NCBI GenBank assembly: GCA_947174825.1
Contig: CAMWKN010000116.1
Coordinates: forward strand, 1-6,005
DNA length: 6,005 nucleotides
From: an uncultured Clostridium sp.
Lineage (GTDB): Bacteria > Bacillota_A > Clostridia > Lachnospirales > Lachnospiraceae
Direction: 5' to 3'
A program made the translations under genes and the position numbers. Below, in pieces: positions 1 to 5,059 of this stretch (position 1 is its first letter; each line of letters starts with the position of its first letter). The notes under the pieces are model-generated. The model worked only from the letters and a program-made list of their open reading frames with translations. It had not been told where the DNA came from and did no database searches.

Positions 1-396
1 CTATCTTATATAGAAAGAAAATGCAAAAAGGGAAATTATTATAAGTTTATCGTTCGTGACTATAAGATTATTGATGGAAAAAAAGTGACCATCGCCGTTT
101 CAAAAACAATCCACGTGGTAACAAACGGTGGCAAAAACGGCAATGCGAAATCTGTTACAGTAAATAAAAGTAAGGTATCACTGAAAAAAGGAAAGACATT
201 CCAGATTAAGGCAAAAGAGATTAAACAGAAGAAGAAACTAAGATATCACCGGAAGGTGTGCTACGAATCCAGCAATCCAAACGTGGCATCTGTAACAAAA
301 AACGGTATTATAAAGGCAAAGAAAAAAGGAAAATGCACCATTTATGTTTATGCCCAAAGTGGTATTTACAAAAAAGTAAAAGTGATCGTGAAATAA
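1..396 (+). CDS. C-terminal part of a surface/secreted protein with an Ig-like (Big_2) domain
   Basis: The reading frame is open from the first base of the window to the TAA at 394-396, so the gene starts outside; 131 residues are visible. The GTG at 85 lies inside this open frame and is probably not the start. The first ~40 visible residues (with YYKFIVRDYK and TIAVSKTIHVVT) look like the last strands of a fibronectin III-like module. The remainder resembles a bacterial Ig-like Big_2 domain: VSLKKGKTFQIKA, then SNPNVASVTKNGIIKAKKKG, then a closing strand ending KVKVIVK. Such domains are common at the C-terminus of secreted or wall-associated proteins of gut Clostridia, where they mediate adhesion or act as spacers; the actual function lies in the missing part. 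The protein is very lysine-rich. It lies on the opposite strand to the phage genes and is probably a host gene flanking the prophage. No sortase motif follows the domain. Confidence 0.8.
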   Translation, partial: LSYIERKCKKGNYYKFIVRDYKIIDGKKVTIAVSKTIHVVTNGGKNGNAKSVTVNKSKVSLKKGKTFQIKAKEIKQKKKLRYHRKVCYESSNPNVASVTKNGIIKAKKKGKCTIYVYAQSGIYKKVKVIVK

Positions 397-406
397 TGTA
401 AAATAC

Positions 407-431
407 CCAGCTAACTGTAGCGGTTAGCTGG
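407..431 (+). terminator. 9-bp hairpin after the Ig-like protein gene, possible terminator
   Basis: CCAGCTAAC (407-415) and GTTAGCTGG (423-431) are perfect inverted repeats with a 7-nt loop, beginning 10 nt after the stop codon at 396. The position fits transcription termination of the upstream gene. No T tract follows on the plus strand; on the minus strand the hairpin is followed by a weak TATTTTA stretch. It is therefore a non-canonical terminator at best. Confidence 0.45.
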
Positions 432-472
432 AGAACGTAATATAAAGTGTGTAAGTTACCCGGTAATATGGT

Positions 473-518
473 ACCTCTTAAGTAGACAGGGTAAATAACC
501 AAAGTCTACTTAAGAGGT
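473..518 (+). repeat. Perfect 15-bp inverted repeat masking the RBS of the transposase remnant
   Basis: ACCTCTTAAGTAGAC (473-487) is the exact reverse complement of GTCTACTTAAGAGGT (504-518), with a 16-nt loop. The right arm contains AGAGGT, the only good Shine-Dalgarno sequence ahead of the ATG at 525. In an mRNA that reads through from upstream, the RBS would be paired and hidden. Hiding of transposase start sites in transcripts that enter from outside is known for other insertion sequences such as IS10. The repeat could equally be a recombinase or terminal-repeat binding site. Confidence 0.7.
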
Positions 519-524
519 GTTTTT

Positions 525-676
525 ATGTCAAAACCAAAGTATTCAGCAGAACTTAAAATCTGGGCGTGTGAAGTTTTTCTGTCGGGCAAATATTTGGCAG
601 CCCAGTTTTTGAAAAGTATGGAATATCAAGGGCTACTTATAATAAATGGCTACATAGGGATGTCCCTATAAAGTAA
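525..676 (+). pseudogene. Frameshifted, truncated IS3-type transposase OrfA (helix-turn-helix part)
   Basis: The ATG at 525, preceded by AGAGGTG at 514-520, opens a 48-codon frame ending at 669-671 that begins MSKPKYSAELKIWACEVF, the kind of N-terminus seen in IS3-family OrfA. From about 611 the match moves to another frame, which reads EKYGISRATYNKWLH and ends at TAA 674-676; this is a typical recognition helix (YGIS-AT-xxW). Joining the two frames across the T5 run at 606-610 restores a plausible helix-turn-helix of about 45 residues. OrfA proteins are usually around 100 residues and are followed by a DDE-transposase OrfB; both the rest of OrfA and OrfB are absent. It therefore appears dead as a transposase. 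Family assignment is from pattern recognition, not from a search. Confidence 0.6.
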
Positions 677-678
677 CA

Positions 679-710
679 AAAGCCCCTTGAATGCAAGCAT
701 TCGGGGCTTT
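679..710. terminator. Strong bidirectional terminator-like hairpin
   Basis: AAAGCCCC (679-686) pairs with GGGGCTTT (703-710), and inside it GAATGC (689-694) pairs with GCATTC (697-702) around an AA loop. The only defect is a TT bulge at 687-688, giving a 14-bp stem. On the plus strand it is followed by GTATATGCATATTTG, a poor U tract. On the minus strand the stem ends in GGGGCTTTTGTTACTTT, a better one. It is placed to end the minus-strand phage lysis transcript, about 145 bp after the SPOR gene, and also to stop transcription coming from the transposase remnant. Confidence 0.65.
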
Positions 711-856
711 GTATATGCATATTTGTTCGCAGATAACTGCTTATCTCTTTGAGAACTTTCAAACATCCCCAACCCAAATAAATACAATATCCCCCTATCC
801 AGTGTTACCTATAAGTTTCCTATAAATATTCCTTTGTGGTCTTTCATATCATCTAC
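711..856. other. Intergenic stretch between the hairpin and the last phage gene; nothing recognised
   Basis: No reading frame with a plausible RBS is seen on either strand. Small features only: a 5-bp stem GATAA/TTATC at 732-745, a 5-bp TTTGA/TCAAA pair around 748-763, and a tandem pair CCTATAAGTTT / CCTATAAATAT at 808-829. The prophage boundary may lie in or near this stretch, but one end of an element cannot show the repeat that would define an attachment site. Confidence 0.4.
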
Positions 857-1117
857 TTACTGTTCGATCTGTGCAGTAAATCCTGCGGTTTTGATTGCTG
901 CTAAATTTTTCTTTGCACTCTGCTCCGTGGTATATGTCCCGAACAAAATCACAAATTCGTTACCCTGCACCATAAGCCCGGCACTCTTAAAACCTTTCTT
1001 AAATATTTCTTCCAATTCCACAGTTGCCTCTGATTTATTCTTGAGCTTTTTACCGGTAACTTTAAACTTGTTTTCCTGTTTTTTGCTTTTTTTATTATTC
1101 TCTTTTTCTGCTGCCAT
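857..1117 (-). CDS. Small stand-alone SPOR-domain protein of the phage lysis region
   Basis: This 86-residue protein has a lysine-rich head (about residues 1-17) followed by what looks like a complete SPOR domain. The first half is KFKVTGKKL with the helix ATVELEEIFKKGFKSAG. The second half is NEFVILFGTYTTEQSAKKNL followed by AAIKTAGFTAQIE. The FVILFGTYTTEQSAKKNL part matches the usual pattern of a strand, G-x-F/Y, then a helix with an Ala near its start. SPOR domains (Pfam SPOR) bind peptidoglycan glycan strands lacking stem peptides. There is no signal peptide or membrane segment, so the protein would reach the wall only after the holin opens the membrane. The ATG is supported by GGAGGG (1125-1130) with a 7-nt spacer. 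It begins 36 nt after the endolysin stop codon and is probably co-transcribed with it. SPOR domains usually occur attached to amidases, so this could be a separated wall-binding subunit of the endolysin. Confidence 0.72.
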   Translation of the reverse strand: MAAEKENNKKSKKQENKFKVTGKKLKNKSEATVELEEIFKKGFKSAGLMVQGNEFVILFGTYTTEQSAKKNLAAIKTAGFTAQIEQ

Positions 1118-1153
1118 TTTCTTGCCCTCCCTCGTATAATATGAAATTATCTA

Positions 1154-1993
1154 CTATATTAACAAACTCTTCATCTTTGACTTGGATATTTTGCCATAAA
1201 TGCCGTCAACAGTCAATCCATTCTTCTTTTGGAATGCCCGCAATGCATTTTCTGTATTCGCTCCAAAACTTCCATCAATGGTTAAGTTTTTACCATCCTT
1301 ACCCTTATACCCCAAATAATTCAAATCCTTCTGCAAATATTTGACCTGTGTTCCAGTACTCCCTTTTTTCAGATTCGGAGTTGAAGATGCCAGTTTAGGC
1401 AGATCAACTTTTTCAGACTTAGTTGTTGTTTTCGTATCATACTTCGGATGACCAAAAAGGACTTTGCCCTTGTAAGAGGAAATACTGTACTTCTTTTTTG
1501 CCACTCCACCGCCATTGCTGACAACACCGGATGCACCGCTTGTGTTACCTTCAATGGTATAAAAACAGGTCTTGTCTACATCATACACAAGCCCGGTATG
1601 ATAGCAACCACTAATCTGACCATTCTTTGTGAAGAATACCTGTGAACCCACCGTTGGTGTGGTATCCAGTGCCTTTTTATTTTTGTATAACTGACAGGAT
1701 GCAACCGTGTAATCATCAAAGTTTCCACCCAATAGTTTTTTTGCATTGCTTACACCGTATGCCTTGTAAAAGCACCAGTCTACGAATGCATCACACCAGT
1801 ATGCCGGAAAATCCATTACTGCCGGATAGACCTTGTGCATATCCCGCCCATATTTGGTATAGTTATCAGATCCCGCACCCCTTGTTTTTTCATCAAGGCA
1901 AGTAGAGTCTTTTTTATAAGCTGCTGCCGATTTTTCTAAATAGCCGACTTCGGCTGTGGCGATTTTAATTACTTTATCAACTGTGTTTCCCAT
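1154..1993 (-). CDS. Phage endolysin: CHAP-like peptidase with C-terminal peptidoglycan-binding domain
   Basis: The endolysin degrades host peptidoglycan at the end of the lytic cycle. Taking the ATG at 1991-1993, the protein has 279 residues. Residues ~1-185 look like a CHAP/NlpC-P60-like cysteine peptidase: Cys67 in YWCDAFVDW is the likely nucleophile, His132 in GCYHTGLVYD the base, and Glu148/Asn150 in TIEGN the third residue. A Lys/Thr/Ser-rich linker (~186-205) leads to one PG_binding_1 domain (~206-277), recognisable by LKKGSTGTQVKYLQ, the IDGSFG-NT turn and FQKKNGLTVDGIYG. There is no signal peptide, so export depends on the holin encoded directly upstream. A GTG at 2006-2008 and an ATG at 2000-2002 in the same frame would add 5 or 3 residues. 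The ATG at 1993 is preferred because GTGAGG (2003-2008) then sits as its RBS with a 9-nt spacer and it lies 1 nt after the holin stop. Whether it cuts as an amidase or an endopeptidase cannot be read from the sequence. Confidence 0.88.
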   Translation of the reverse strand: MGNTVDKVIKIATAEVGYLEKSAAAYKKDSTCLDEKTRGAGSDNYTKYGRDMHKVYPAVMDFPAYWCDAFVDWCFYKAYGVSNAKKLLGGNFDDYTVASCQLYKNKKALDTTPTVGSQVFFTKNGQISGCYHTGLVYDVDKTCFYTIEGNTSGASGVVSNGGGVAKKKYSISSYKGKVLFGHPKYDTKTTTKSEKVDLPKLASSTPNLKKGSTGTQVKYLQKDLNYLGYKGKDGKNLTIDGSFGANTENALRAFQKKNGLTVDGIYGKISKSKMKSLLI

Positions 1994-1994
1994 A

Positions 1995-2447
1995 TTATTC
2001 ATCCTCACTTTCTTTGTTGATCATCTTGTCAGCTACCAAAAGTCCATCAATCAATACCTTTGGTACTTCATACCCGCACTCCACTAGATTTTCCAGGATG
2101 GATCTGACTTCGTTAACCATTAGGCAGGCAAGCGTAAACCAGCCGATCATTAGCAGAAAATCCAGGTTGATGCCCAGGATATCGGTACCCAACCGGACAA
2201 AAACGTCAGACATTAAAAAAGCTACTGCAATAATGATCCAGTAGCCTAATTTTTTGATGATGCCACGCAGTCCTACGCTGGAGCTCTCTGTTTTTTTTCG
2301 ACGTGAATTGTACCATCCGGTAAGCCAGTCCATGATGTTGAATAACAGATAGGCAGCAAAAATGTACCAGTAAATGCCAAATATGGCGGTCATAATGGAT
2401 ACTATCATCCCTGCTGCCAGGTTATAAGTGTCTGTAAATGGTTTCAT
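1995..2447 (-). CDS. Phage holin, TcdE/Cph1 (Holin_4) family
   Basis: The protein has 150 residues with hydrophobic segments at about 11-38, 68-85 and 93-111 and a charged, acidic C-terminal tail ending KESEDE, a holin layout. The conserved loop DWLTGWYNSRRKKTESSS (40-57) followed by GLRGIIKKLGYW, and the later NEVRSILENLVECGYEVP (112-129), are typical of the phage_holin_4 family, which includes Clostridioides TcdE and the Cph1 holin. It should form membrane lesions that release the endolysin encoded next. The ATG is supported by AAAGGAG (2453-2459) with a 5-nt spacer. Its TAA at 1995-1997 is separated by one base from the preferred endolysin start, so the two are probably translationally coupled. 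A strong intrinsic terminator lies only about 30 nt upstream of the start, between this gene and the tail genes. Confidence 0.9.
   Translation of the reverse strand: MKPFTDTYNLAAGMIVSIMTAIFGIYWYIFAAYLLFNIMDWLTGWYNSRRKKTESSSVGLRGIIKKLGYWIIIAVAFLMSDVFVRLGTDILGINLDFLLMIGWFTLACLMVNEVRSILENLVECGYEVPKVLIDGLLVADKMINKESEDE
2003..2008 (-). promoter_or_regulatory. RBS that decides the endolysin start
   Basis: GTGAGG at 2003-2008, inside the last codons of the holin gene, lies 9 nt before the ATG at 1991-1993. It also contains the alternative GTG start, for which no comparable RBS is placed upstream at a normal distance. This favours the 279-residue protein. Confidence 0.6.
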
Positions 2448-2476
2448 AGTGTCTCCTTTCCGCTCTTTTTGAGCAT

Positions 2477-2504
2477 AAAAAAACAGGCGGTGTTTTTCCG
2501 TCTG
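2477..2504 (-). terminator. Intrinsic terminator between tail genes and lysis genes
   Basis: On the minus strand CAGACGG and CCGCCTG (2498-2504 and 2484-2490) form a 7-bp stem with one G-U pair and a 7-nt loop, followed at once by seven T (A7 at 2477-2483 on the plus strand). This is a canonical Rho-independent terminator. It lies 23 nt after the stop of the 87-aa gene and 29 nt before the holin ATG. The lysis genes downstream therefore depend on read-through, antitermination or a separate promoter. Confidence 0.85.
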
Positions 2505-2527
2505 CTATTGTTTGATTAAATTTTATA

Positions 2528-2791
2528 TTACATCTCTACAATGGATGCATTTTGCTGTTCTTCCAGGAACACGGTTGAAGAATCTCCCCAGATTGTCATA
2601 ACTGCATTTACAATTTTTTCTGGTTCGTTTTCGGTTAACCTTTTACGGTCACTTTCCCAATTTCCATAGGATTCTCTGTAAATATCGCCTATCTTTTGTT
2701 CGTCACCATCTCTCACTAAATATTCCTGGGTAGCGATGATTACACCATCCCTTACTAAATTCTCAATGATTTTTTCTTTTCTAATTTCCAT
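2528..2791 (-). CDS. Hypothetical 87-aa phage protein after the tail fibre gene
   Basis: I do not recognise the family. The protein is soluble, rich in Glu, Lys and Asp, without a signal peptide or membrane segment. It begins MEIRKEKIIENLVRDG and contains two LVRDG segments (residues 12-16 and 25-29) with similar DNA, a possible small internal duplication. The ATG has AAAGGAG (2798-2804) with a 6-nt spacer, and the gene starts 16 nt after the tail fibre stop, so it is clearly part of the tail operon. It holds the slot that xkdW/xkdX occupy in PBSX, but it lacks the short aromatic-rich sequence of XkdX. A role as a fibre chaperone or minor tail component is suggested by position only. Confidence 0.75.
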   Translation of the reverse strand: MEIRKEKIIENLVRDGVIIATQEYLVRDGDEQKIGDIYRESYGNWESDRKRLTENEPEKIVNAVMTIWGDSSTVFLEEQQNASIVEM

Positions 2792-2807
2792 TTTAATCTC
2801 CTTTCTA

Positions 2808-4559
2808 TTATCCCCTATAATAAATCCTTAATGTTGCAGTAGTTTTAAATTGAGTACCACCTACTATACAATTTACTATTTTGGCTGAACTACGGTCAAT
2901 GACAACCTCTGCCAACCCCTCAAAATTGTTAGTTTTATATCCAGACAGAAAATGTTTCCCTGTAGTTGGTATCCAATCTGTTATTGCAGTCCATGTAAAT
3001 TCGCATTCATTATTGTTATTATCAGTACAGTTGAGAGTTATTATAAGCTCTTGTGAACTCATAATGCTTGACACAGATAGAGCAGTTGTGCCAATTCTGC
3101 TAATGTTCTTATATATACTATTCTGATGTAATTCTCTAGCTGTATTAGCTGTAGCAGCAGACTCAGTACTTGTACTAGTCACACCGTCAACCAAGTAAAC
3201 TAATCCTAACTTAGAAGAGCTTGCTTTGCTATATGTAGTATTAGGCGGCACTGCCCACGTCCCATCTGAACGTAAATACCTGGTTGCAGTTCCAGCTGTA
3301 GGGGCTGGGGCTAATCCTGCTTTTCCGTCTGCGGTTGTGGTAGCTCCGGTCATATTACCATATGTAGTATTAGCGTCAGTATTGATATCCCCGACAAAAT
3401 CATATTGAGTTCCGTTGTAAGCAAATTCGTAGGTTCGGTTAACCGCAAGATATCCGGCAGAAATTGCCGCTCCACGATAATAAATAGGTTTTGCACCTGT
3501 ATTATTAACATTCAATGTCGGCGAAGAAGCAGTATTGGTTATGGTAAATTTAACACGGATAGTCGCTCCCGTAACAAGTGAAAAACCAGTACATGCAACT
3601 ACTTTTGCTGCCGTTGCCGCTGCCGTGGAACATGTGCCATAATGGATGATTGCCGCCGTTCCATTAAATACCACCCCGTCTATTGTTCTGGCTGTGGTTA
3701 GTTTCTCAACGGATTCTTGCAAAGGATGTACATGATCTGCCCTGGCAAATTTTGCAGTCTCCGTTCCTGCCGAAGCCGTTCCGTTTGCTTTTGGCGTTGT
3801 TGAACCTGCCATAGCATGTCCATAACTTGCCGCTGTGCTTACTCCATATGTTGTCTCTGTGCTTGCATGGGATGTTGGGGCTGCTCCAACATTTTTTGCT
3901 GTCGGCTTGTTTTTCAAATCGTTATAATCCCCGGAAAAAGCCACTTCTTTGAGTTCAGAAAAAAACTTACTGATCTTTCCAAACAGAGTATATAGTTTTT
4001 CCCCACTAGAAATATTCTCCCTGGTTTCTGCTTCGACAAAAGTTACTGTAACATCGCTGGCATCTCCTGTTTTATCAAGTTTGTTCTTATTAAGATCAGA
4101 TAGCGATTTTTCCACATCTTCCGCTAAAGCATATAGTCCACTACTTATCACTGTGGTTATTTCCGCATCATCTGTGACTGATATAGTGAACCGAAAACGC
4201 TTTTGTTTTGCTACCACTTCTGATTCAGGATCAATATATTCTGCATCTCCATTTCTGGCATTATCATAGTAGCACAACACGTCATTACCAATAATGCCAA
4301 TTTCGCGCAAATAAAAAGCAGTAGGTGCTTGTTTGCTATTCCAGTCACATTCGATCAGCACTTCATTATCATTCCTCCGGATCCGGGTTATCGGAATCTC
4401 CATAACTTTATGTGATAATTCCGTTTTACTACTATATGATCCACTGAAAGTCCCGTCTCCTAACTGAACATGCGTAAATTTCAGTGCATTTTTTTCACTG
4501 ATTGCTGCTGCCATCTTATTTCTACCGTTGTTGGTCAAAATTAACCCGCCAAAACTCAC
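2808..4559 (-). CDS. Phage tail fibre / host-recognition protein with tail-collar N-terminus
   Basis: This 583-residue protein should form the fibre attached to the baseplate that contacts the host surface. Residues 1-~150 match the phage tail-collar fibre domain (DUF3751-type): it opens MSFGGLILTNNGRNKMAAA, followed by FTHVQLGDG and the REIGIIG segment. A Lys/Asp-rich helical stretch (~145-230) leads into a shaft rich in Thr, Ala, Gly and Ser, with TTY motifs at about 235, 397 and 440 and an HVHP motif at 276-279. HxH motifs of this kind chelate metal ions in fibres such as T4 gp37. The C-terminal ~110 residues form a distinct tip ending TLRIYYRG, probably the receptor-binding part. The start is a GTG (4557-4559) that overlaps the preceding TGA by 4 nt. 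It is supported by AAAGGAGG (4567-4574), 7 nt upstream, inside the preceding gene. It corresponds in position to PBSX xkdV. Confidence 0.88.
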   Translation of the reverse strand: MSFGGLILTNNGRNKMAAAISEKNALKFTHVQLGDGTFSGSYSSKTELSHKVMEIPITRIRRNDNEVLIECDWNSKQAPTAFYLREIGIIGNDVLCYYDNARNGDAEYIDPESEVVAKQKRFRFTISVTDDAEITTVISSGLYALAEDVEKSLSDLNKNKLDKTGDASDVTVTFVEAETRENISSGEKLYTLFGKISKFFSELKEVAFSGDYNDLKNKPTAKNVGAAPTSHASTETTYGVSTAASYGHAMAGSTTPKANGTASAGTETAKFARADHVHPLQESVEKLTTARTIDGVVFNGTAAIIHYGTCSTAAATAAKVVACTGFSLVTGATIRVKFTITNTASSPTLNVNNTGAKPIYYRGAAISAGYLAVNRTYEFAYNGTQYDFVGDINTDANTTYGNMTGATTTADGKAGLAPAPTAGTATRYLRSDGTWAVPPNTTYSKASSSKLGLVYLVDGVTSTSTESAATANTARELHQNSIYKNISRIGTTALSVSSIMSSQELIITLNCTDNNNNECEFTWTAITDWIPTTGKHFLSGYKTNNFEGLAEVVIDRSSAKIVNCIVGGTQFKTTATLRIYYRG

Positions 4560-5059
4560 AATGTTGCCTCCTTTAAACTGAATACTTCATCATCTTGCCA
4601 TATAGCCCCAGCTTTTATATATCCTAATTCCGCAACAGCTATATGAATCGAAATATTCAAAGCTATAATTTCATCCAATGTTTCATAAATTGCTGTAGTA
4701 TCTTCTGTCCCCCTTGTTATTACATTTAATTCCCCTTTGTTGTAGTCTGGTATCAAATATATTATATTTGAGTAGTTACGAATCATGTTAATAATATCCT
4801 TAAAACTAAGGCTTTTCTTTCTTGTTTTTATTATAACAGCAATGCGGCGTTCTTCTATGCCCTGATTAGGCGTTGGTATAATATCTAACTCCTTTTCAAA
4901 TCGTTCTATGCCAGATTCATCCGCTGTGCTTATGAACCTGTTTGTCAACAAACGATCTACTTCCTTATGGATATTATCAAATTCTGGTTGCTCTGCATTA
5001 CAGATCTCGCTCATTTCTCGGATATTCTTTATCACGCTTGGGCAATAATCAATCAACAT
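4556..5059 (-). CDS. DUF2313 / XkdU-like (Mu gp48-type) baseplate protein
   Basis: At 167 residues this is close to the usual length for the DUF2313 family, which includes Mu gp48 and PBSX XkdU and lies between baseplate J and the tail fibre in contractile-tailed phages. Family signals include the start MLIDYCPSVIKNIREM, the segment NRFISTADESGIERFEKEL (40-58) followed by a D-I-I-P turn, and EERRIAVI (69-76) with the GTEDTT region further on. It probably forms part of the baseplate wedge where the fibre attaches. The ATG at 5057-5059 overlaps the end of the baseplate J gene by 11 nt. A G6 run (5069-5074) with a 9-nt spacer serves as its RBS, and its stop overlaps the fibre GTG, so the three genes are likely coupled. 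Assignment rests on both sequence pattern and position. Confidence 0.85.
   Translation of the reverse strand: MLIDYCPSVIKNIREMSEICNAEQPEFDNIHKEVDRLLTNRFISTADESGIERFEKELDIIPTPNQGIEERRIAVIIKTRKKSLSFKDIINMIRNYSNIIYLIPDYNKGELNVITRGTEDTTAIYETLDEIIALNISIHIAVAELGYIKAGAIWQDDEVFSLKEATL
4567..4574 (-). promoter_or_regulatory. Strong RBS of the tail fibre gene inside the preceding gene
   Basis: AAAGGAGG at 4567-4574 lies 7 nt before the GTG at 4557-4559. The near-perfect Shine-Dalgarno sequence supports a non-ATG start that overlaps the upstream stop codon as GTGA. Confidence 0.8.

Larger units (their letters stand above)
469..676 (+). mobile_element. Remnant of an IS3-type insertion sequence (one end plus start of orfA)
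   Basis: This stretch combines a 15-bp inverted repeat directly ahead of a start codon with a decayed N-terminal transposase helix-turn-helix region. Similarity stops near 676, just before the hairpin at 679-710. There is no orfB and no second terminal repeat in the window, so only one end of an element survives. The left limit is set at the TG at 469-470 because IS3-family ends usually begin with TG; that limit is inferred and not proven. Confidence 0.5.

Noticed and set aside
85..87. GTG at 85 as start of the Ig-like protein
   Set aside because: The same frame is open to position 1 and encodes sequence of the same character, so the gene continues outside the window.
808..829. Tandem CCTATAA-containing sequence as a phage attachment core
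   Set aside because: Only two short imperfect copies side by side; an attachment site would need a matching copy at the other end of the prophage, which is not visible.
834..1139. 101-aa plus-strand open frame opposite the SPOR gene
   Set aside because: No good RBS, low-complexity Phe/Ser/Leu-rich product, and it mirrors the Lys/Glu-rich coding strand of the SPOR gene.
2808..3200. Diversity-generating retroelement target at the end of the tail fibre
   Set aside because: The C-terminus lacks the C-type-lectin-like variable-region signature, and no template repeat or reverse transcriptase lies within the window.
3949..4269. 106-aa plus-strand open frame opposite the tail fibre N-terminus
   Set aside because: Shadow of the fibre gene; no RBS or recognisable domain.
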